This document shows, in pieces, positions 32,719 through 42,345 of a DNA stretch of 64,000 nucleotides. Positions within the stretch are counted from its first letter, which is position 1, and each line of letters begins with the position of its first letter. The position numbers and the translations under genes are program-made. The notes under the pieces are model-generated. The model made no database searches. It saw nothing but the letters and a program-made list of their open reading frames with translations, and was not told where the DNA came from. The DNA comes from Streptomyces chartreusis NRRL 3882 (GTDB lineage: Bacteria > Actinomycetota > Actinomycetes > Streptomycetales > Streptomycetaceae): the NCBI RefSeq assembly GCF_900236475.1, contig NZ_LT963352.1:7845001-7909000 (forward strand), written 5' to 3'.

Positions 32719-32745
32719 GGAACCCACGTGCTCCTCACTCTCGTG

Positions 32746-32788
32746 GGGTTTCACTCCGGCGGGGTTTTCCCGGAGGGTTTCACTCCGG
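32746..32788. repeat. 14-bp direct repeat that duplicates the ATP-grasp stop codon
   Basis: GGGTTTCACTCCGG at 32746-32759 and 32775-32788, 29 bp apart. The second copy contains the TGA of the ATP-grasp gene (32780-32782, minus strand), the first lies in the leader of the esterase gene. Looks like a small tandem duplication. Confidence 0.75.
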
Positions 32789-34075
32789 AGGGGCTTCGTC
32801 GAAGGCGAGGCCGAGCGCCGCCACGCAGTGGTCGAACTTCTCCCGCAGCTCCTTCTCGTCGGCACCGCCGGTGAAGATGTGCGCCAACTCGTAGCTGTAG
32901 CTGTCCTGTCCGGGCAGTTCCGAGAGCCGGGTGCCCTCCTCGGGGACCACCTCGATGCGCACGCCCGGCGTTTCCCGCTCGATGCGGGCGATCTCCTCGC
33001 GCCCGGGCACCCGGCGCACCACGCCGTCGGTGAACCAGCGGTGGTACCACTTCGCCGCCATCGCGTACGGGCCCTCGCGGTGCGGCATGCGCGGGTCCTC
33101 GCCGAGCGCGAGGCGGACCATGCAGTGGTGGTTGGGGACGCCGTCGACGTACTGGAACAGCTCCGCGTGCGACTGGGAGTGCCGGGGGTTGATCTCCAGC
33201 AGGCTGATCGACTGTGTCCGGGGGTCGTAGAAGTACTCGATGCTGAAGGTGGCCGAGTCCATTCCGATCTGCCGCATCACCCGCTCCGAGACGTCGTGGA
33301 GCTCCGCGATGACCGCCGGTGGCAGCGACGAGGGGTACTGGTGGCGCAGGAAGCAGGGGGAGTCCGGGTACTGGATGGAATCCAGGACCCCGTAGACCGT
33401 CACCTCGCCCCGGTGGACGTAGCCCTCCACGGCGACCTGGACGCCGGACATCGCTTCCTCGGCCAGACAGACCCGGCCGCCGACACCGTCCATCTCCGGC
33501 GGCAGGTCGATGCGTTCGAGGATGTGCTCGAAGGGGCGGCCGATGCGGGAGATGCCGTCGCGGATCTCGGTCACGGCCTTGCGGAACTCCTCTTCGTCAT
33601 CGACTCCGAAGGCGAGTTCGGACGAGTAGGAGAGCGCCGGCTTCACCCACATCGGGAAGGTCACGTTCTCGGGCGGGCGAGGCGGCTCGGCCGACAGGTC
33701 GACCCTGTCGAAGGCCGGGTGCCGGTCGGTCGCCTTCTGCTGCTCAAGACGGCTCCAGTACTTGTGCTCGCACTTGACCACCGACTCCAGGCTGGTGCTC
33801 CGCGTTCCGTAGCGTTGGCTCAGCATCGGCACGAGGGTGCTGACCGGGAAGTCCCAGTAGCCGACGATGGCGTCGATGCTGCCGTCGAAGGCGTCCAGCA
33901 CCTCCCGGGCCTTGTCGAACAGCGTGGGCAGGTGCACCTCGCCGACCTGGAGTTCCTCCACGGTCAGCAGTTGGTGAAAGCGCAGCCGGTCAGCTCCGGG
34001 AACCTCCCGCAGCGTCGGCAGATTGGCCTCGTCGAGCCCGATCACGAAGACGTTCTTCACCGTCTCGTCAGACAC
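32780..34075 (-). CDS. ATP-grasp domain ligase, substrate unknown
   Basis: 431 residues from GTG 34075, preceded by a strong AAGGAG. The fold is visible as an N-terminal domain (KNVFVIGLDEANL), central ATP-grasp with FPMWVKPALSYSSE (Lys), EGYVHRGEVTVYGV and the metal-binding SLLEINPRHSQSHAELFQ (Glu, Asn, Arg). ATP-grasp enzymes join a carboxylate to an amine or thiol through an acyl phosphate; members of this type (carbamoyl-phosphate synthase/biotin carboxylase-like large domain) include amino acid ligases. The gene is paired with the CocE-like esterase. Either a peptide-type ligase/hydrolase couple or unrelated housekeeping; I cannot assign the substrate. Confidence 0.85.
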   Translation of the reverse strand: MSDETVKNVFVIGLDEANLPTLREVPGADRLRFHQLLTVEELQVGEVHLPTLFDKAREVLDAFDGSIDAIVGYWDFPVSTLVPMLSQRYGTRSTSLESVVKCEHKYWSRLEQQKATDRHPAFDRVDLSAEPPRPPENVTFPMWVKPALSYSSELAFGVDDEEEFRKAVTEIRDGISRIGRPFEHILERIDLPPEMDGVGGRVCLAEEAMSGVQVAVEGYVHRGEVTVYGVLDSIQYPDSPCFLRHQYPSSLPPAVIAELHDVSERVMRQIGMDSATFSIEYFYDPRTQSISLLEINPRHSQSHAELFQYVDGVPNHHCMVRLALGEDPRMPHREGPYAMAAKWYHRWFTDGVVRRVPGREEIARIERETPGVRIEVVPEEGTRLSELPGQDSYSYELAHIFTGGADEKELREKFDHCVAALGLAFDEAPPE

Positions 34076-34288
34076 GGATCTCCTTCCGGACAGCAGGCCC
34101 TCCCGCCGGGCCTTCCAAGATCGACTGAGTACCCCTTGCGGGTGCGGCCATGCCGGTCGGCGCCGACGCTCGTCCGCGACCACGGGGAACATGTCCGCCG
34201 CCGTTGTGGGCACCCCGTGCGGGGAAGCAACGGCGTGGCCCGAGGTGAGCGGCCGTGCCGTGGACGACACCGGCGAAAGGAGCAGCCC

Positions 34289-35194
34289 GTGCAGCCCGAG
34301 CAGGAACAGACCGCACCGCAGGTCGTGTCCGAGCCCGACCCGCCCTACGACTCCGACAAGCAGCAACGCCCCGGGCTCGAGGCCGACATGCGCACCGCGC
34401 CGCGCTACCGGGCGAGCCGCTACCGGGCCAGCGGGAAGCTGGAGGGCAAGGTGGCGCTGATCACCGGCGGCGACTCGGGCATCGGCCGGGCGGTGGCGTT
34501 GCTGTACGCGCGGGAGGGCGCCGACGTCGCCCTCGTCCACCTGCCCGAGGAGCAGGTGGACGCGGAGCGGGTCCGGCGCGAGGTGGAGGAGCAGGGCCGG
34601 CGCTGCCTGCTGCTGCCCGGCGACCTCAGCGACCCGGAGTTCTGCCGTGAGGCCGTCGAGCGGACCGCGGCGGAACTCGGCGGGCTGAACATCCTGGTGA
34701 GCAACGCCGCGTACCTCAACAGCAAGCTCGAACTCGACCAGTTGACCGCCGAGGACTTCGACCGGACGTTCAAGACGAACGTCTACGCGTTCTTCCACCT
34801 GCTCATGGCGGCGCTGCCCCATCTGGAGCCCGGCGACGCGGTCATCGCCACCGCGACCGAAGAGGCGCTCAAGGGCAGTACGACGATGATCGACTACGCG
34901 GCGTCCAAGGCGGCGCTGATCACCCTGACCAAGTCCGTCGCCGTGCACCTGGCCAAGCGCGGCGTGCGCGCGAACGTGGTCGCGCCGGGCCCGACCTGGA
35001 CGCCGCTCAACGAGGCGGACCCGAACATGCCGCCGGACGGGCTCGCCCACATCGGCAGCGAGGCCCCGCTCGAACGCGCGGCCCAGCCGGAGGAGATCGC
35101 ACCTACGTACGTCTACCTCGCCTCCGACGCCGACTCCAGCTACACGGTCGGCGAGGTCATCGCGGTGACCGGCGGCATCGTCGACACCCGCTAG
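34289..35194 (+). CDS. SDR oxidoreductase, YhdF/YdaD (general stress) type
   Basis: 301 residues from GTG 34289 with AAAGGAG just upstream. About 50 residues of polar N-terminal extension (PEQEQTAPQ ... PPYDSDKQQ), then GKVALITGGDSGIGRAVA, SNAAYLNS, YAASKAAL catalytic motif and VAPGPTWTPLN. The extension with QxPPYDxDxQ-like residues and the GPxWTPL signature are typical of the stress-induced SDR group found in Bacillus and actinomycetes; the physiological substrate is unknown. Divergent from the ATP-grasp gene (gap 34076-34288, no clear motif) and converging onto the phosphatase gene with only 7 bp between stops. Confidence 0.92.
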   Translation: MQPEQEQTAPQVVSEPDPPYDSDKQQRPGLEADMRTAPRYRASRYRASGKLEGKVALITGGDSGIGRAVALLYAREGADVALVHLPEEQVDAERVRREVEEQGRRCLLLPGDLSDPEFCREAVERTAAELGGLNILVSNAAYLNSKLELDQLTAEDFDRTFKTNVYAFFHLLMAALPHLEPGDAVIATATEEALKGSTTMIDYAASKAALITLTKSVAVHLAKRGVRANVVAPGPTWTPLNEADPNMPPDGLAHIGSEAPLERAAQPEEIAPTYVYLASDADSSYTVGEVIAVTGGIVDTR

Positions 35195-35201
35195 CCGCAG
35201 G

Positions 35202-37610
35202 TCAGAAGGACCGCTCCGTGGGCAGCGGTTGTTCCGCCCAGATGGTCTTGCCCGTCGGGGTCTGGCGGCTGCCCCAGCGTTCGGAGAGCTGGGCGACGAG
35301 CAGCAGTCCTCGTCCGCCCTCGTCGAAGACGCGCGCCCGGCGCAGGTGGGGTGCGGTGCTGCTGCCGTCGGACACCTCGCAGATGAGGGCCGAATCGCGG
35401 ATCAGCCGCAGCTCGATGGGGGAGCCGCCGTACCGCAGCGCGTTGGTGACCAGCTCACTGACGATGAGTTCCGTGGTGAACTCCGCCTCCGCCAGCCCCC
35501 AGGCGGCCAGTTGCCCGGCCGCCACCTTGCGGGCCCGGGCCACGGCCGTGGGTTCGGGCGGCAGTTGCCAGGTGCGCACCTTCCCGGCGCCGAGCGCGGC
35601 GGTACGGGCCAGCATCAGCACGATGTCGTCGGCGGGACGGCCGGTCAGCACCGCGCGCAGCACCTGCTCACAGGTCTCCTCGAGCGCCTCGGCAGGCCGG
35701 CCGAGCGCCTCGCGGAGCAGGGTGAGCCCGACGTCCACGTCGTGGTCGGGGGCCTTGACCAACCCGTCGGTGTAGAGAGCGAGGAGGCTGTTCTCCTCCA
35801 GCTCCACCTCGACGGCTTCGAACGGCAGGCCTCCCAGGCCCAGCGGTGGCCCGGCCGGCAGATCGAGGAACCGTACGGCGCCGCCGGGCGTGACCAGAGC
35901 GGGCGGCGGATGCCCCGCCCGGGCCATCGTGCAGCGGCGGGACACCGGGTCGTACACGGCGTACAGGCAGGTGGCGCCGACCTGCCCCGACGCCTCCGCC
36001 GCCTGCCCGCGCACCTCCGGGCCCTCTTCCCGGTCGATCCGGACGACGAGATCGTCCAGCTGGGTGAGCAGCTCGTCGGGGGCGAGATCGACGTCCGCGA
36101 GCGTCCGCACGGCGGTCCGCAGCCGGCCCATCGTGGCCGAGGCGTGGATGCCGTGTCCCACCACGTCGCCCACGACCAGGGCGACCCGGGTGCCGGACAG
36201 CGGGATCACGTCGAACCAGTCGCCCCCGATGTCCGCTCCGGAACCGGCCGGCAGATAGCGGTAGGCGACCTGCATCGCCGCCAGGTCCGGCGGCCGGTCG
36301 GGCAGGAGGCTGCGCTGGAGCGCCAGCGCCGTCCGGCGCTCCCGGGTGTAGCGGCGGGCGTTGTCCACGCTCACCGCCGCCCTGGCGACGATCTCCTCCG
36401 CGAGCAGCAGGTCGTCCTCGCTGAAGGGCTCCGGCGTGCGGTGCCGCAGGAAGTGCACCAGCCCCAGGGTCACCCAGCGGGCGCGCAGCGGCACCATCAT
36501 CACCGAGTGGATCATGTACCTGCCCACCGACCTCGCGCGGGCCGGGGAGGACCTGATCCACTCCCGCAGCCCCGGATCCCCCGGCCGGTGCCGGGAGCCC
36601 CGGCCTGCGACCAGCGTCCGCACCGGCAGCGTGCCGACGGGGTACAGCGTGGTGTCACCCGAGGCGACCACCGACTCCGGGCAGCTCTCCAGCACCGACC
36701 GCTGGGCGGTGCGCCGCACGGTGACCGGCGCGTCCAGCGGCACCGGTTCCGGCTCGTCGCCCAGGGCCACGGACTCCAGCAGGTCCACGGTGACGAAGTC
36801 CGCGAACCCTCTCACCGCCACCTCGGCCAGCTCCTCGGCCGTCCGGGTCACGTCCAGGGTGCTCCCGATGCGCAGGCTCGCGTCGTTGAGCACCGCCAGC
36901 CGGCGGCGGGCCCAGTACTGCTCCGTGGTGTCGAACACGGTCGCGGACATGCCCTGCACCGCGCCGGTCTCGTCCGTCAGCGGCGACATGAACATCGACC
37001 AGGCATGGTGCCGGGTCTCGCCCGGGGCCTGGCCGTGCTCCTCGTGGAAGATCATCTCGCCGGTGCGCAGGACCTCGCGCTGCAGGCGGTCGTACTCGTC
37101 GAAGGGCGGGCTGGGCTCGATCTCCCGGAGCGTCAGGCCCTTCATCTCCTCCTCGGACCGGCCCATCACCCGGGTCATGATCTCGTTGGCGGCCACGAGT
37201 CGGGCCTCACGGTCGTAGACCGCCACCGGCACGGGGAGCTGTGCGAGCGTGAGGTCCCACAGGGTCAGGGCTCCGTGTCCGGCCCGCCGCGCCGTGTGCG
37301 CCGGTGCGGTGCCGGTGACGAGCCAGAGCCGCCCGCGGTCCGCGTCCAGCATCGGAGTGCCCTGCAGCCGGACCACGACCCGGTCGCCGTCCCGGTGCCG
37401 AAGCGCCACCTCACCGGCCCAGCGCTGCCCGTCGGCCACGTGACGTCGCGTGGAGCCGGGCAGGTCGGCGGCGAGCAGGCGGGTGACGGCCCGGCCCACG
37501 ATCTCGTCGGGTTCGTATCCGAGCAGCCGTCGAGCACCGTCGCTCCACACCGTGATCACCCCACGGGCGTCGACGACGACCGCCAAGTCCTCCGGTACGC
37601 GTTCCTGCAC
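35202..37610 (-). CDS. PAS-PAS-GAF-PP2C phosphatase with C-terminal RsbW-like kinase domain
   Basis: 802 residues from GTG 37610 (GGAGG five bases upstream). Order: PAS (about 1-105), second PAS (about 112-235), GAF (about 240-400), SpoIIE/PP2C phosphatase (about 425-640; GADIGGDWFDVIPL, VGDVVGHG, LYTDGLV with the metal-binding Asp residues) and HATPase_c anti-sigma-kinase domain (about 660-800; ELIVSELVTNALRYG N box, GRGLLLVAQLSERWG). Combines RsbU-like and RsbW-like activities of partner-switch regulation in one chain, a form common in Streptomyces. Senses an unknown signal and controls a sigma factor through an anti-anti-sigma protein encoded elsewhere. Confidence 0.94.
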   Translation of the reverse strand: MQERVPEDLAVVVDARGVITVWSDGARRLLGYEPDEIVGRAVTRLLAADLPGSTRRHVADGQRWAGEVALRHRDGDRVVVRLQGTPMLDADRGRLWLVTGTAPAHTARRAGHGALTLWDLTLAQLPVPVAVYDREARLVAANEIMTRVMGRSEEEMKGLTLREIEPSPPFDEYDRLQREVLRTGEMIFHEEHGQAPGETRHHAWSMFMSPLTDETGAVQGMSATVFDTTEQYWARRRLAVLNDASLRIGSTLDVTRTAEELAEVAVRGFADFVTVDLLESVALGDEPEPVPLDAPVTVRRTAQRSVLESCPESVVASGDTTLYPVGTLPVRTLVAGRGSRHRPGDPGLREWIRSSPARARSVGRYMIHSVMMVPLRARWVTLGLVHFLRHRTPEPFSEDDLLLAEEIVARAAVSVDNARRYTRERRTALALQRSLLPDRPPDLAAMQVAYRYLPAGSGADIGGDWFDVIPLSGTRVALVVGDVVGHGIHASATMGRLRTAVRTLADVDLAPDELLTQLDDLVVRIDREEGPEVRGQAAEASGQVGATCLYAVYDPVSRRCTMARAGHPPPALVTPGGAVRFLDLPAGPPLGLGGLPFEAVEVELEENSLLALYTDGLVKAPDHDVDVGLTLLREALGRPAEALEETCEQVLRAVLTGRPADDIVLMLARTAALGAGKVRTWQLPPEPTAVARARKVAAGQLAAWGLAEAEFTTELIVSELVTNALRYGGSPIELRLIRDSALICEVSDGSSTAPHLRRARVFDEGGRGLLLVAQLSERWGSRQTPTGKTIWAEQPLPTERSF

Positions 37611-37707
37611 GGTGCCTCCGGATGTGACGCCCCTGCCGCTTCCCCGGTCATCATCTCAGGAAGGGCCGCCGGTGACCCCTTGCCGGCTTCCCGGAGCGCG
37701 CGCGTCG

Positions 37708-38325
37708 TCAGCAGGCCAGGCGTTCCACCAGCAGGAAGCCGCCGATGGCGATCATCATCGCGCCGGAGACGCGGGTGACCGCCCGGGCCGCCGAGGGTCT
37801 GGTCCTCAGGACGGTGCGGGCCAGGACTCCGACGGTGAGGTAGACGACGGCGCAGGCGGTCATGTGCAGCGTGCCGAGCAGGCCGGTCTGCGTGGCGACC
37901 GGCCAGCCTCCCGCGGGGTCGATGAACTGCGGGAACAGCGAGAAGTACAGCAGCAACGCCTTCGGGTTCAGGCCGCTGATCCCGGCGCCCCTGAGCATGA
38001 TCCGCAAGCGGGAGGAGCCCACCTCGCCCTCGGGGGCCGTCAGGACGGCAGGCTGCCTCAGCACGCCGCACCCGAGCCACACCAGGTAGCCGGCCCCGGC
38101 CACGGTCAGCGCGGTGAGCAGGGTCGCCGAGTTCGCCACGATCACCACCAGGCCCGCGACCGCGAGCAGGGTGTATCCCGCGTATCCGGCTATCAGCCCG
38201 GCGACCGCCGGGACGACCGACCGGCCCCGGATGCCCGCGGTGATCGCGTAGGCCCAGTCCGCGCCGGGGGTGAACACCAGCAGCAGATCCACTGCCAGAA
38301 ATGCCGCCAGCGTCGTCGTATCCAT
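37708..38325 (-). CDS. LysE/RhtB family amino-acid exporter
   Basis: 205 residues from ATG 38325. Six predicted membrane segments; N-terminal LLVFTPGADWAYAITAGIRGR matches the LysE/RhtB signature, and GISGLNPKALLLYFSLFPQF is the conserved middle segment. Exports amino acids or derivatives by proton exchange. It is divergent from the Lrp/AsnC gene at 38437, the classic arrangement in which the Lrp-type protein senses an amino acid and controls its exporter. The 111-bp gap between them (38326-38436) should hold the shared operator; no clear palindrome was recognised. Confidence 0.92.
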   Translation of the reverse strand: MDTTTLAAFLAVDLLLVFTPGADWAYAITAGIRGRSVVPAVAGLIAGYAGYTLLAVAGLVVIVANSATLLTALTVAGAGYLVWLGCGVLRQPAVLTAPEGEVGSSRLRIMLRGAGISGLNPKALLLYFSLFPQFIDPAGGWPVATQTGLLGTLHMTACAVVYLTVGVLARTVLRTRPSAARAVTRVSGAMMIAIGGFLLVERLAC

Positions 38326-38436
38326 GGATCGGTCCCTCTCACGTGCCGTGTCGCGAGAGGAAGGCTAGGTCGGATCAGCCCGAAAGTGTTCCCTTGTTTA
38401 CTCCTTGATCCCGCCTTCTGGGGCAGAATCTTCTGC

Positions 38437-38889
38437 ATGGATGCCCTTGACCGGAAAATTCTTACCGAGCTCCAGTTGGACGGCCGTCTCACGGTCACCG
38501 AGCTGGCCGCCCGAGTGAAACTGAGCGTTTCGCCCTGCCACCGCCGCCTGCGCGACCTCGAACGCGAGGGCGCCATCCGCGGTTACCGGGCGGTCGTGGA
38601 TCCGGCCGCCGTGGGCCTCAATTTCGAGGCCCTCGTCTTCGTCACCCTGCGCTGGGAGGACGCCGACACCGTCTCCGCGTTCGAAGAAGGCGTGACCGCC
38701 GTCCCGCACGTACTCCAGGCGCAGCGCCTGTTCGGCGACCCCGACTACCTCCTGCGCGTCGCCACCACCGACCTGGCCGCCTTCCAGCAGCTCTACGACC
38801 GGCAGCTCGCCCGACTGCCCGGCGTCCTGCGCCTGAACTCCACCCTCGTCATGAAGCACGTCGTCGACGACCGGCCCCTGCCCGAGTGA
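38437..38889 (+). CDS. Lrp/AsnC family transcriptional regulator
   Basis: 150 residues from ATG 38437. N-terminal winged helix-turn-helix (DALDRKILTELQLDGRLTVTELA, LSVSPCHRRLRDLEREGAI) and C-terminal RAM/AsnC ligand-binding domain (VFVTLRWED, VLQAQRLFGDPDYLLRV, LPGVLRLNSTLVMK). Such proteins assemble as octamers and respond to amino acids. Divergent from the LysE exporter, whose expression it most likely controls. No strong ribosome site is visible upstream. Confidence 0.93.
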   Translation: MDALDRKILTELQLDGRLTVTELAARVKLSVSPCHRRLRDLEREGAIRGYRAVVDPAAVGLNFEALVFVTLRWEDADTVSAFEEGVTAVPHVLQAQRLFGDPDYLLRVATTDLAAFQQLYDRQLARLPGVLRLNSTLVMKHVVDDRPLPE

Positions 38890-38909
38890 GCGCAGCCGCC
38901 GCCCCTCGC

Positions 38910-39860
38910 TCAGCCGTCCAGACCGCCGGCGAACGGCATCGTCCGCCACTGTTCGACGGCTGGCTTCAACGCCTCAACCAGCAGGGGCAGTTGCGGCGCG
39001 AGCGCGAGGCACGCCACCGCGCGGGACATGCCCACGGCGTTGACGACGCGCAGCACACCCTCGTCCAGCCGGCGCAGGCCCCGGCGCTCGGCGGCCGTGT
39101 TGTAGGCGGCCTCGCACGCGGGGCCCAGAGCCGCCAGGTCCCACTCGACCGGCCCGAACGTGGTCAGCTCGAAGTCGGAGTACAGCTCGCCGCCCCGGGC
39201 GGAGACGATGTTGGCCGCGGGGGAGTCCCCGTGGACGGGCTGGAACTCGATGCCGGGGAACGCCGCCTCGAACGCCGCGCGTGAGCTGATGACGGGCTCC
39301 AGGACGTCCCACTCGCGCCGGGCGCGGTCGAGGTCGGCCGGGTCCAGCAGGTCGGGCCGTCCTTCGAGTGCGGCAAGTCCCTCGGACACGAACCGTGGTT
39401 CCGCCGCCGACAGGAACGGCAGCTCACCCGGGTACGAGCGCAGCGCGGCGTGCAGGCCGGCGACCAGTCCGGCGTTGTGCACGTAGTCGGGCTCCACGCT
39501 CCGGTCCAGCTCGACGAACTGCCAGAACGTCATCGAGAAACCGTCCCGCAGCACGGGCTCCCGCGGCACGAGCGGACTCGGTGGAACCACCGGGTGCCCC
39601 TGGTCCGCGAGCCACCCCACCACATCGAGCTCCAGCCGCTGCTGCGCCGCCTGGGACTCGGGACCGGAGTACGAGGGCAGGACGGTCGGCACCCGCACCA
39701 CCACGGGCGACGGAGCCAGATGCACCACGACGGAGAACACGTCGTGGAGCACCCTCGCGTCGGTCACCGCGAGCCCCAGATCACGACCCGCGGCGACGGC
39801 CGCCGCGAGAGCACGTGACGTGCGGGCGTCGATCTGATCAGACGTCAAGAACCCATCCAT
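38910..39860 (-). CDS. Aminoglycoside phosphotransferase (APH) family protein
   Basis: 316 residues from ATG 39860. Kinase-like fold: FSVVVHLAPSPVVVRVPTV in the N-lobe (Val-rich strand with no obvious Lys, weak for a kinase), MTFWQFVELD hinge, catalytic loop VHGDSPAANIVSA (His-Gly-Asp and Asn), and SDFELTTFGPVEWDLA metal-binding loop. The family phosphorylates hydroxyls of antibiotics or small metabolites; many chromosomal members are of unknown function. It stands alone, converging on the Lrp gene with 20 bp between stops. Resistance is possible but not shown. Confidence 0.85.
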   Translation of the reverse strand: MDGFLTSDQIDARTSRALAAAVAAGRDLGLAVTDARVLHDVFSVVVHLAPSPVVVRVPTVLPSYSGPESQAAQQRLELDVVGWLADQGHPVVPPSPLVPREPVLRDGFSMTFWQFVELDRSVEPDYVHNAGLVAGLHAALRSYPGELPFLSAAEPRFVSEGLAALEGRPDLLDPADLDRARREWDVLEPVISSRAAFEAAFPGIEFQPVHGDSPAANIVSARGGELYSDFELTTFGPVEWDLAALGPACEAAYNTAAERRGLRRLDEGVLRVVNAVGMSRAVACLALAPQLPLLVEALKPAVEQWRTMPFAGGLDG

Positions 39861-40036
39861 ACCGAGAATGCTGTCACGCCGGTCTCGGCGGTGCGACGGA
39901 TTAACGATCTCCGGAGGCATGCTCCCGCGCGCCCCCGGTCAAGAACCGGTGCGCTGCCCGGCAACCGGCCGTACGGCCCCGGGCCTAGCGTGGCCGGGTC
40001 CCGTCACCAGCCACCCGGAAACGAGGAAGCCAGCGC

Positions 40037-40800
40037 ATGCCGTACATCACCGTGGGCCAGGAGAACTCCACCGCCATAGACCTGTACTACGAGGACCACG
40101 GATCCGGACAGCCGGCTACCGCGTGATCACCTACGACCGGCGCGGTTTCGGGCAGTCCTCCCAGCCGACGACCGGCTACGACTACGACACCTTCGCCGCC
40201 GACCTGAACACCGTGATGGACACCCTCGACCTGCAAGGCGCTGTCCTCGTCGGGTTCTCGACGGGCGCCGGCGAAGTCGCCCGGTACGTGTCCGCCCACG
40301 GCTCCGGCCGGGTCGCCAAGGTCGCCTTCCTCGCCTCGCTGGAGCCCTGCCTGCTCAAGTCCGACGACAACCCGCAGGGGGTCGCCCCGAAGGAGTTCTT
40401 CGACGGGATCGTCGCGGCCGTCAAGGCGGACCGCCACGCGTACTACACCGACTTCCACAAGGACTTCTACAACCTCGACGAGAACCTCGGCACCCGGATC
40501 AGCGAGGAGGCCGTCCGCAACAGCTGGAACGTCGCTGCGGGCGGCGGGTTCTTAGCGGCGGCCGCCGCGCCGTCGACCTGGTACACCGACTTCCGGGCCG
40601 ACATCCCGGCGATCGACGTGCCGGCCCTGATCCTGCACGGCACGGGCGACCGCATCCTGCCCGTGGACGGCACCGCCAGGCAGTTCCACAAGGCTCTTCC
40701 GGCCGCCGACTACGTCGAGATCGAGGGCGCCCCGCACGGTCTGTTGTGGACCCACGCGGAGGAGGTCGACTCGGCCCTGCTCGCCTTCCTGGAGAAGTGA
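40037..40800 (+). pseudogene. Broken alpha/beta hydrolase (non-heme chloroperoxidase type)
   Basis: The gene starts correctly (MPYITVGQENSTAIDLYYED from ATG 40037) but after GSGQP at about 40115 it runs into a TGA, while the continuing protein (GYRVITYDRRGFGQSS ...) is in another frame to the stop at 40800. Intact homologues carry about 26 residues here, including the HG oxyanion motif, so roughly 75-80 bp, not a multiple of three, have been lost. The nucleophile GFSTGAGE, Asp and His (GAPHGLLWTH) regions remain. The downstream part also contains a TTA codon (40552-40554). Inactive as read, unless the deletion is a sequencing or assembly artefact. Confidence 0.85.
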
Positions 40801-40921
40801 GCCGGATTCTTCCTCCGGTTCTTCCTGGACCGCCGAGGGCCGGGATGGTGACATCGTCAAGGCCGGCAGCGTACGAACCTGCCGGCCTTGATGATGCCCA
40901 CCAGCTGGGCTCCTGAGGGAC

Positions 40922-41736
40922 GGCAAGCAGCACCTCATCCTCACCCCTCAGCAGCGGGGCACCGCCCTCAAGGAGCAGGACGGCAGGGAGGCGCGGATCG
41001 GGCCGGGCGACTTCTCCCTCTCCGACTCCTCCCGGCTGTTCCGGAAGACAGTGCCGAGCGACTTCGCCTTCACCTCCTTCCACTTCCCCCGCACCGACCT
41101 CCGCGTGCGCGACGAGGATCTGCGGGCGGTGACCGCCACGGCGTTCTCCGGACAGGAGGGCAGTGCCGCACTCGTGGCGACGTACTTCGCGCGCCTGGCC
41201 CGCGAAGCGCCGAGCCTGCGCCGGAGACCGCCGCGGCCACCCTCGTGCGCGTCAAGGACCACATCCTGCGCAACCTCTCCGACCCGGGCCTGTCACCGTC
41301 CGACATCGCCGCCGCGCATTTCATGTCGGTCCGCTATCTGCACAAACTGTTCGAGCTCGAGCGCGTGACGGTCGGGGAGTGGATCCGCACGCAGCGGCTG
41401 GAGCGGTGCCGCAGGGACCTTCTGCGCTCCCCGGCACTCGGGTACGGGGTCGCGGCCGTCGCCCGGCGCTGGGATTTCGTGAGCCCCAGCCATTTCAGCA
41501 GCGCCTTCCGCGCCGCCTACGGTGTGACGCCGCGCGAGTGGCAGACGAACGGCCTGTCCGGCGACGGGCAGAACGGAGGTGAGGACCGGCAGTACGGAGG
41601 TGAGGGCGAAAGGGAAGGAACGCCTCCGCCAACCGGCTCGTTGCACGGGAGTTCACCCACGTCACCGACCATGGGAGCATCGTGCCCGACACCACGCCCG
41701 GCCCGTCCACCCTCCTCCCCGCACTCCCGCCCCTGA
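40922..41736 (+). pseudogene. Broken AraC-family regulator
   Basis: The N-terminal cupin-like half is readable in one frame (GKQHLILTPQQRGTAL, IGPGDFSLSDSSRLF, FAFTSFHFPR) from about 40922 to 41225 but has no start codon. The C-terminal double helix-turn-helix is in another frame (TLVRVKDHILRNLSDPGLSPSDIA near 41250, then SVRYLHKLFE and VARRWDFVSPSHFSSAFRAAYGVTPREW to about 41560), open to 41736 and overlapping the next gene. The stretch that should join the halves is also shortened. At least one frameshift plus N-terminal truncation, so not functional as read. Confidence 0.82.
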
Positions 41737-42338
41737 GCGCGCAGGCCGAGTTGCTGATCGAGCTGGGGGTGCACGAGATCGCCGGGCTGTCCGCCGGCGA
41801 GATCCGTGACTTCGCCGCCGAGACCGACAGCGAGGGCGCCCTGCTGGCCGTGCACCCGGACAGAGCCCCCGCCTCCGCCGTCGCGCCGCTGCTGCGCCGC
41901 GACGGCAAACCGGGCTTCGTCGTCGTCGACATGCCCGACGTCGACGCGTTCACGCCCTGCGCCGTAGAACTGCCCGACGCCCCGCTCTACGTCGTCACCG
42001 GCCTCGATCGCGGTGACCACATGGGCAACTGGAGCCCGGACGAGGCACTGCCCGCCCTCACCAAGGAGGACCGCACCCCGCTGCTGCTCACCGAGGGCAT
42101 CCACTGGGTGCTCCAGCAGCCGGAAGCCCTGGAGCGCAACCGCTGCTTCATGACCATCGGGTCCCGGCTGCGCAAGACCGACGGCAGCCTGGACGCCCGC
42201 ACCCCGGCGATCTGGATCAGCAACGGCACCGGGCGCGACGGCCGCGAGCGCCGCAACGCCCCGAAGGTCGGCTGGTGCTGGTGGAACAACCGGCACACGT
42301 GGCTGGGCTTCGCCTCCACGACGGGCCGCAGGCCCTGA
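41682..42338 (+). CDS. DUF5701 family protein
   Basis: 218 residues from GTG 41682 with GGGAG at 41673-41677. The whole length resembles the DUF5701 family of actinomycetes: ELLIELGVHEIAGLSAGEIRDFA, KPGFVVVDMPDVDAF, LYVVTGLDRGDHMGNWSP, EGIHWVLQQPEALERNRCFMTIGSR, WISNGTGRDGRERRNAPKVGWCWWNNRHTWLGFAS. Soluble, no membrane segment or signal peptide. Function unknown. It is the only intact gene between two decayed regulators. Confidence 0.85.
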   Translation: MPDTTPGPSTLLPALPPLSAQAELLIELGVHEIAGLSAGEIRDFAAETDSEGALLAVHPDRAPASAVAPLLRRDGKPGFVVVDMPDVDAFTPCAVELPDAPLYVVTGLDRGDHMGNWSPDEALPALTKEDRTPLLLTEGIHWVLQQPEALERNRCFMTIGSRLRKTDGSLDARTPAIWISNGTGRDGRERRNAPKVGWCWWNNRHTWLGFASTTGRRP

Positions 42339-42345
42339 GGGGCCG

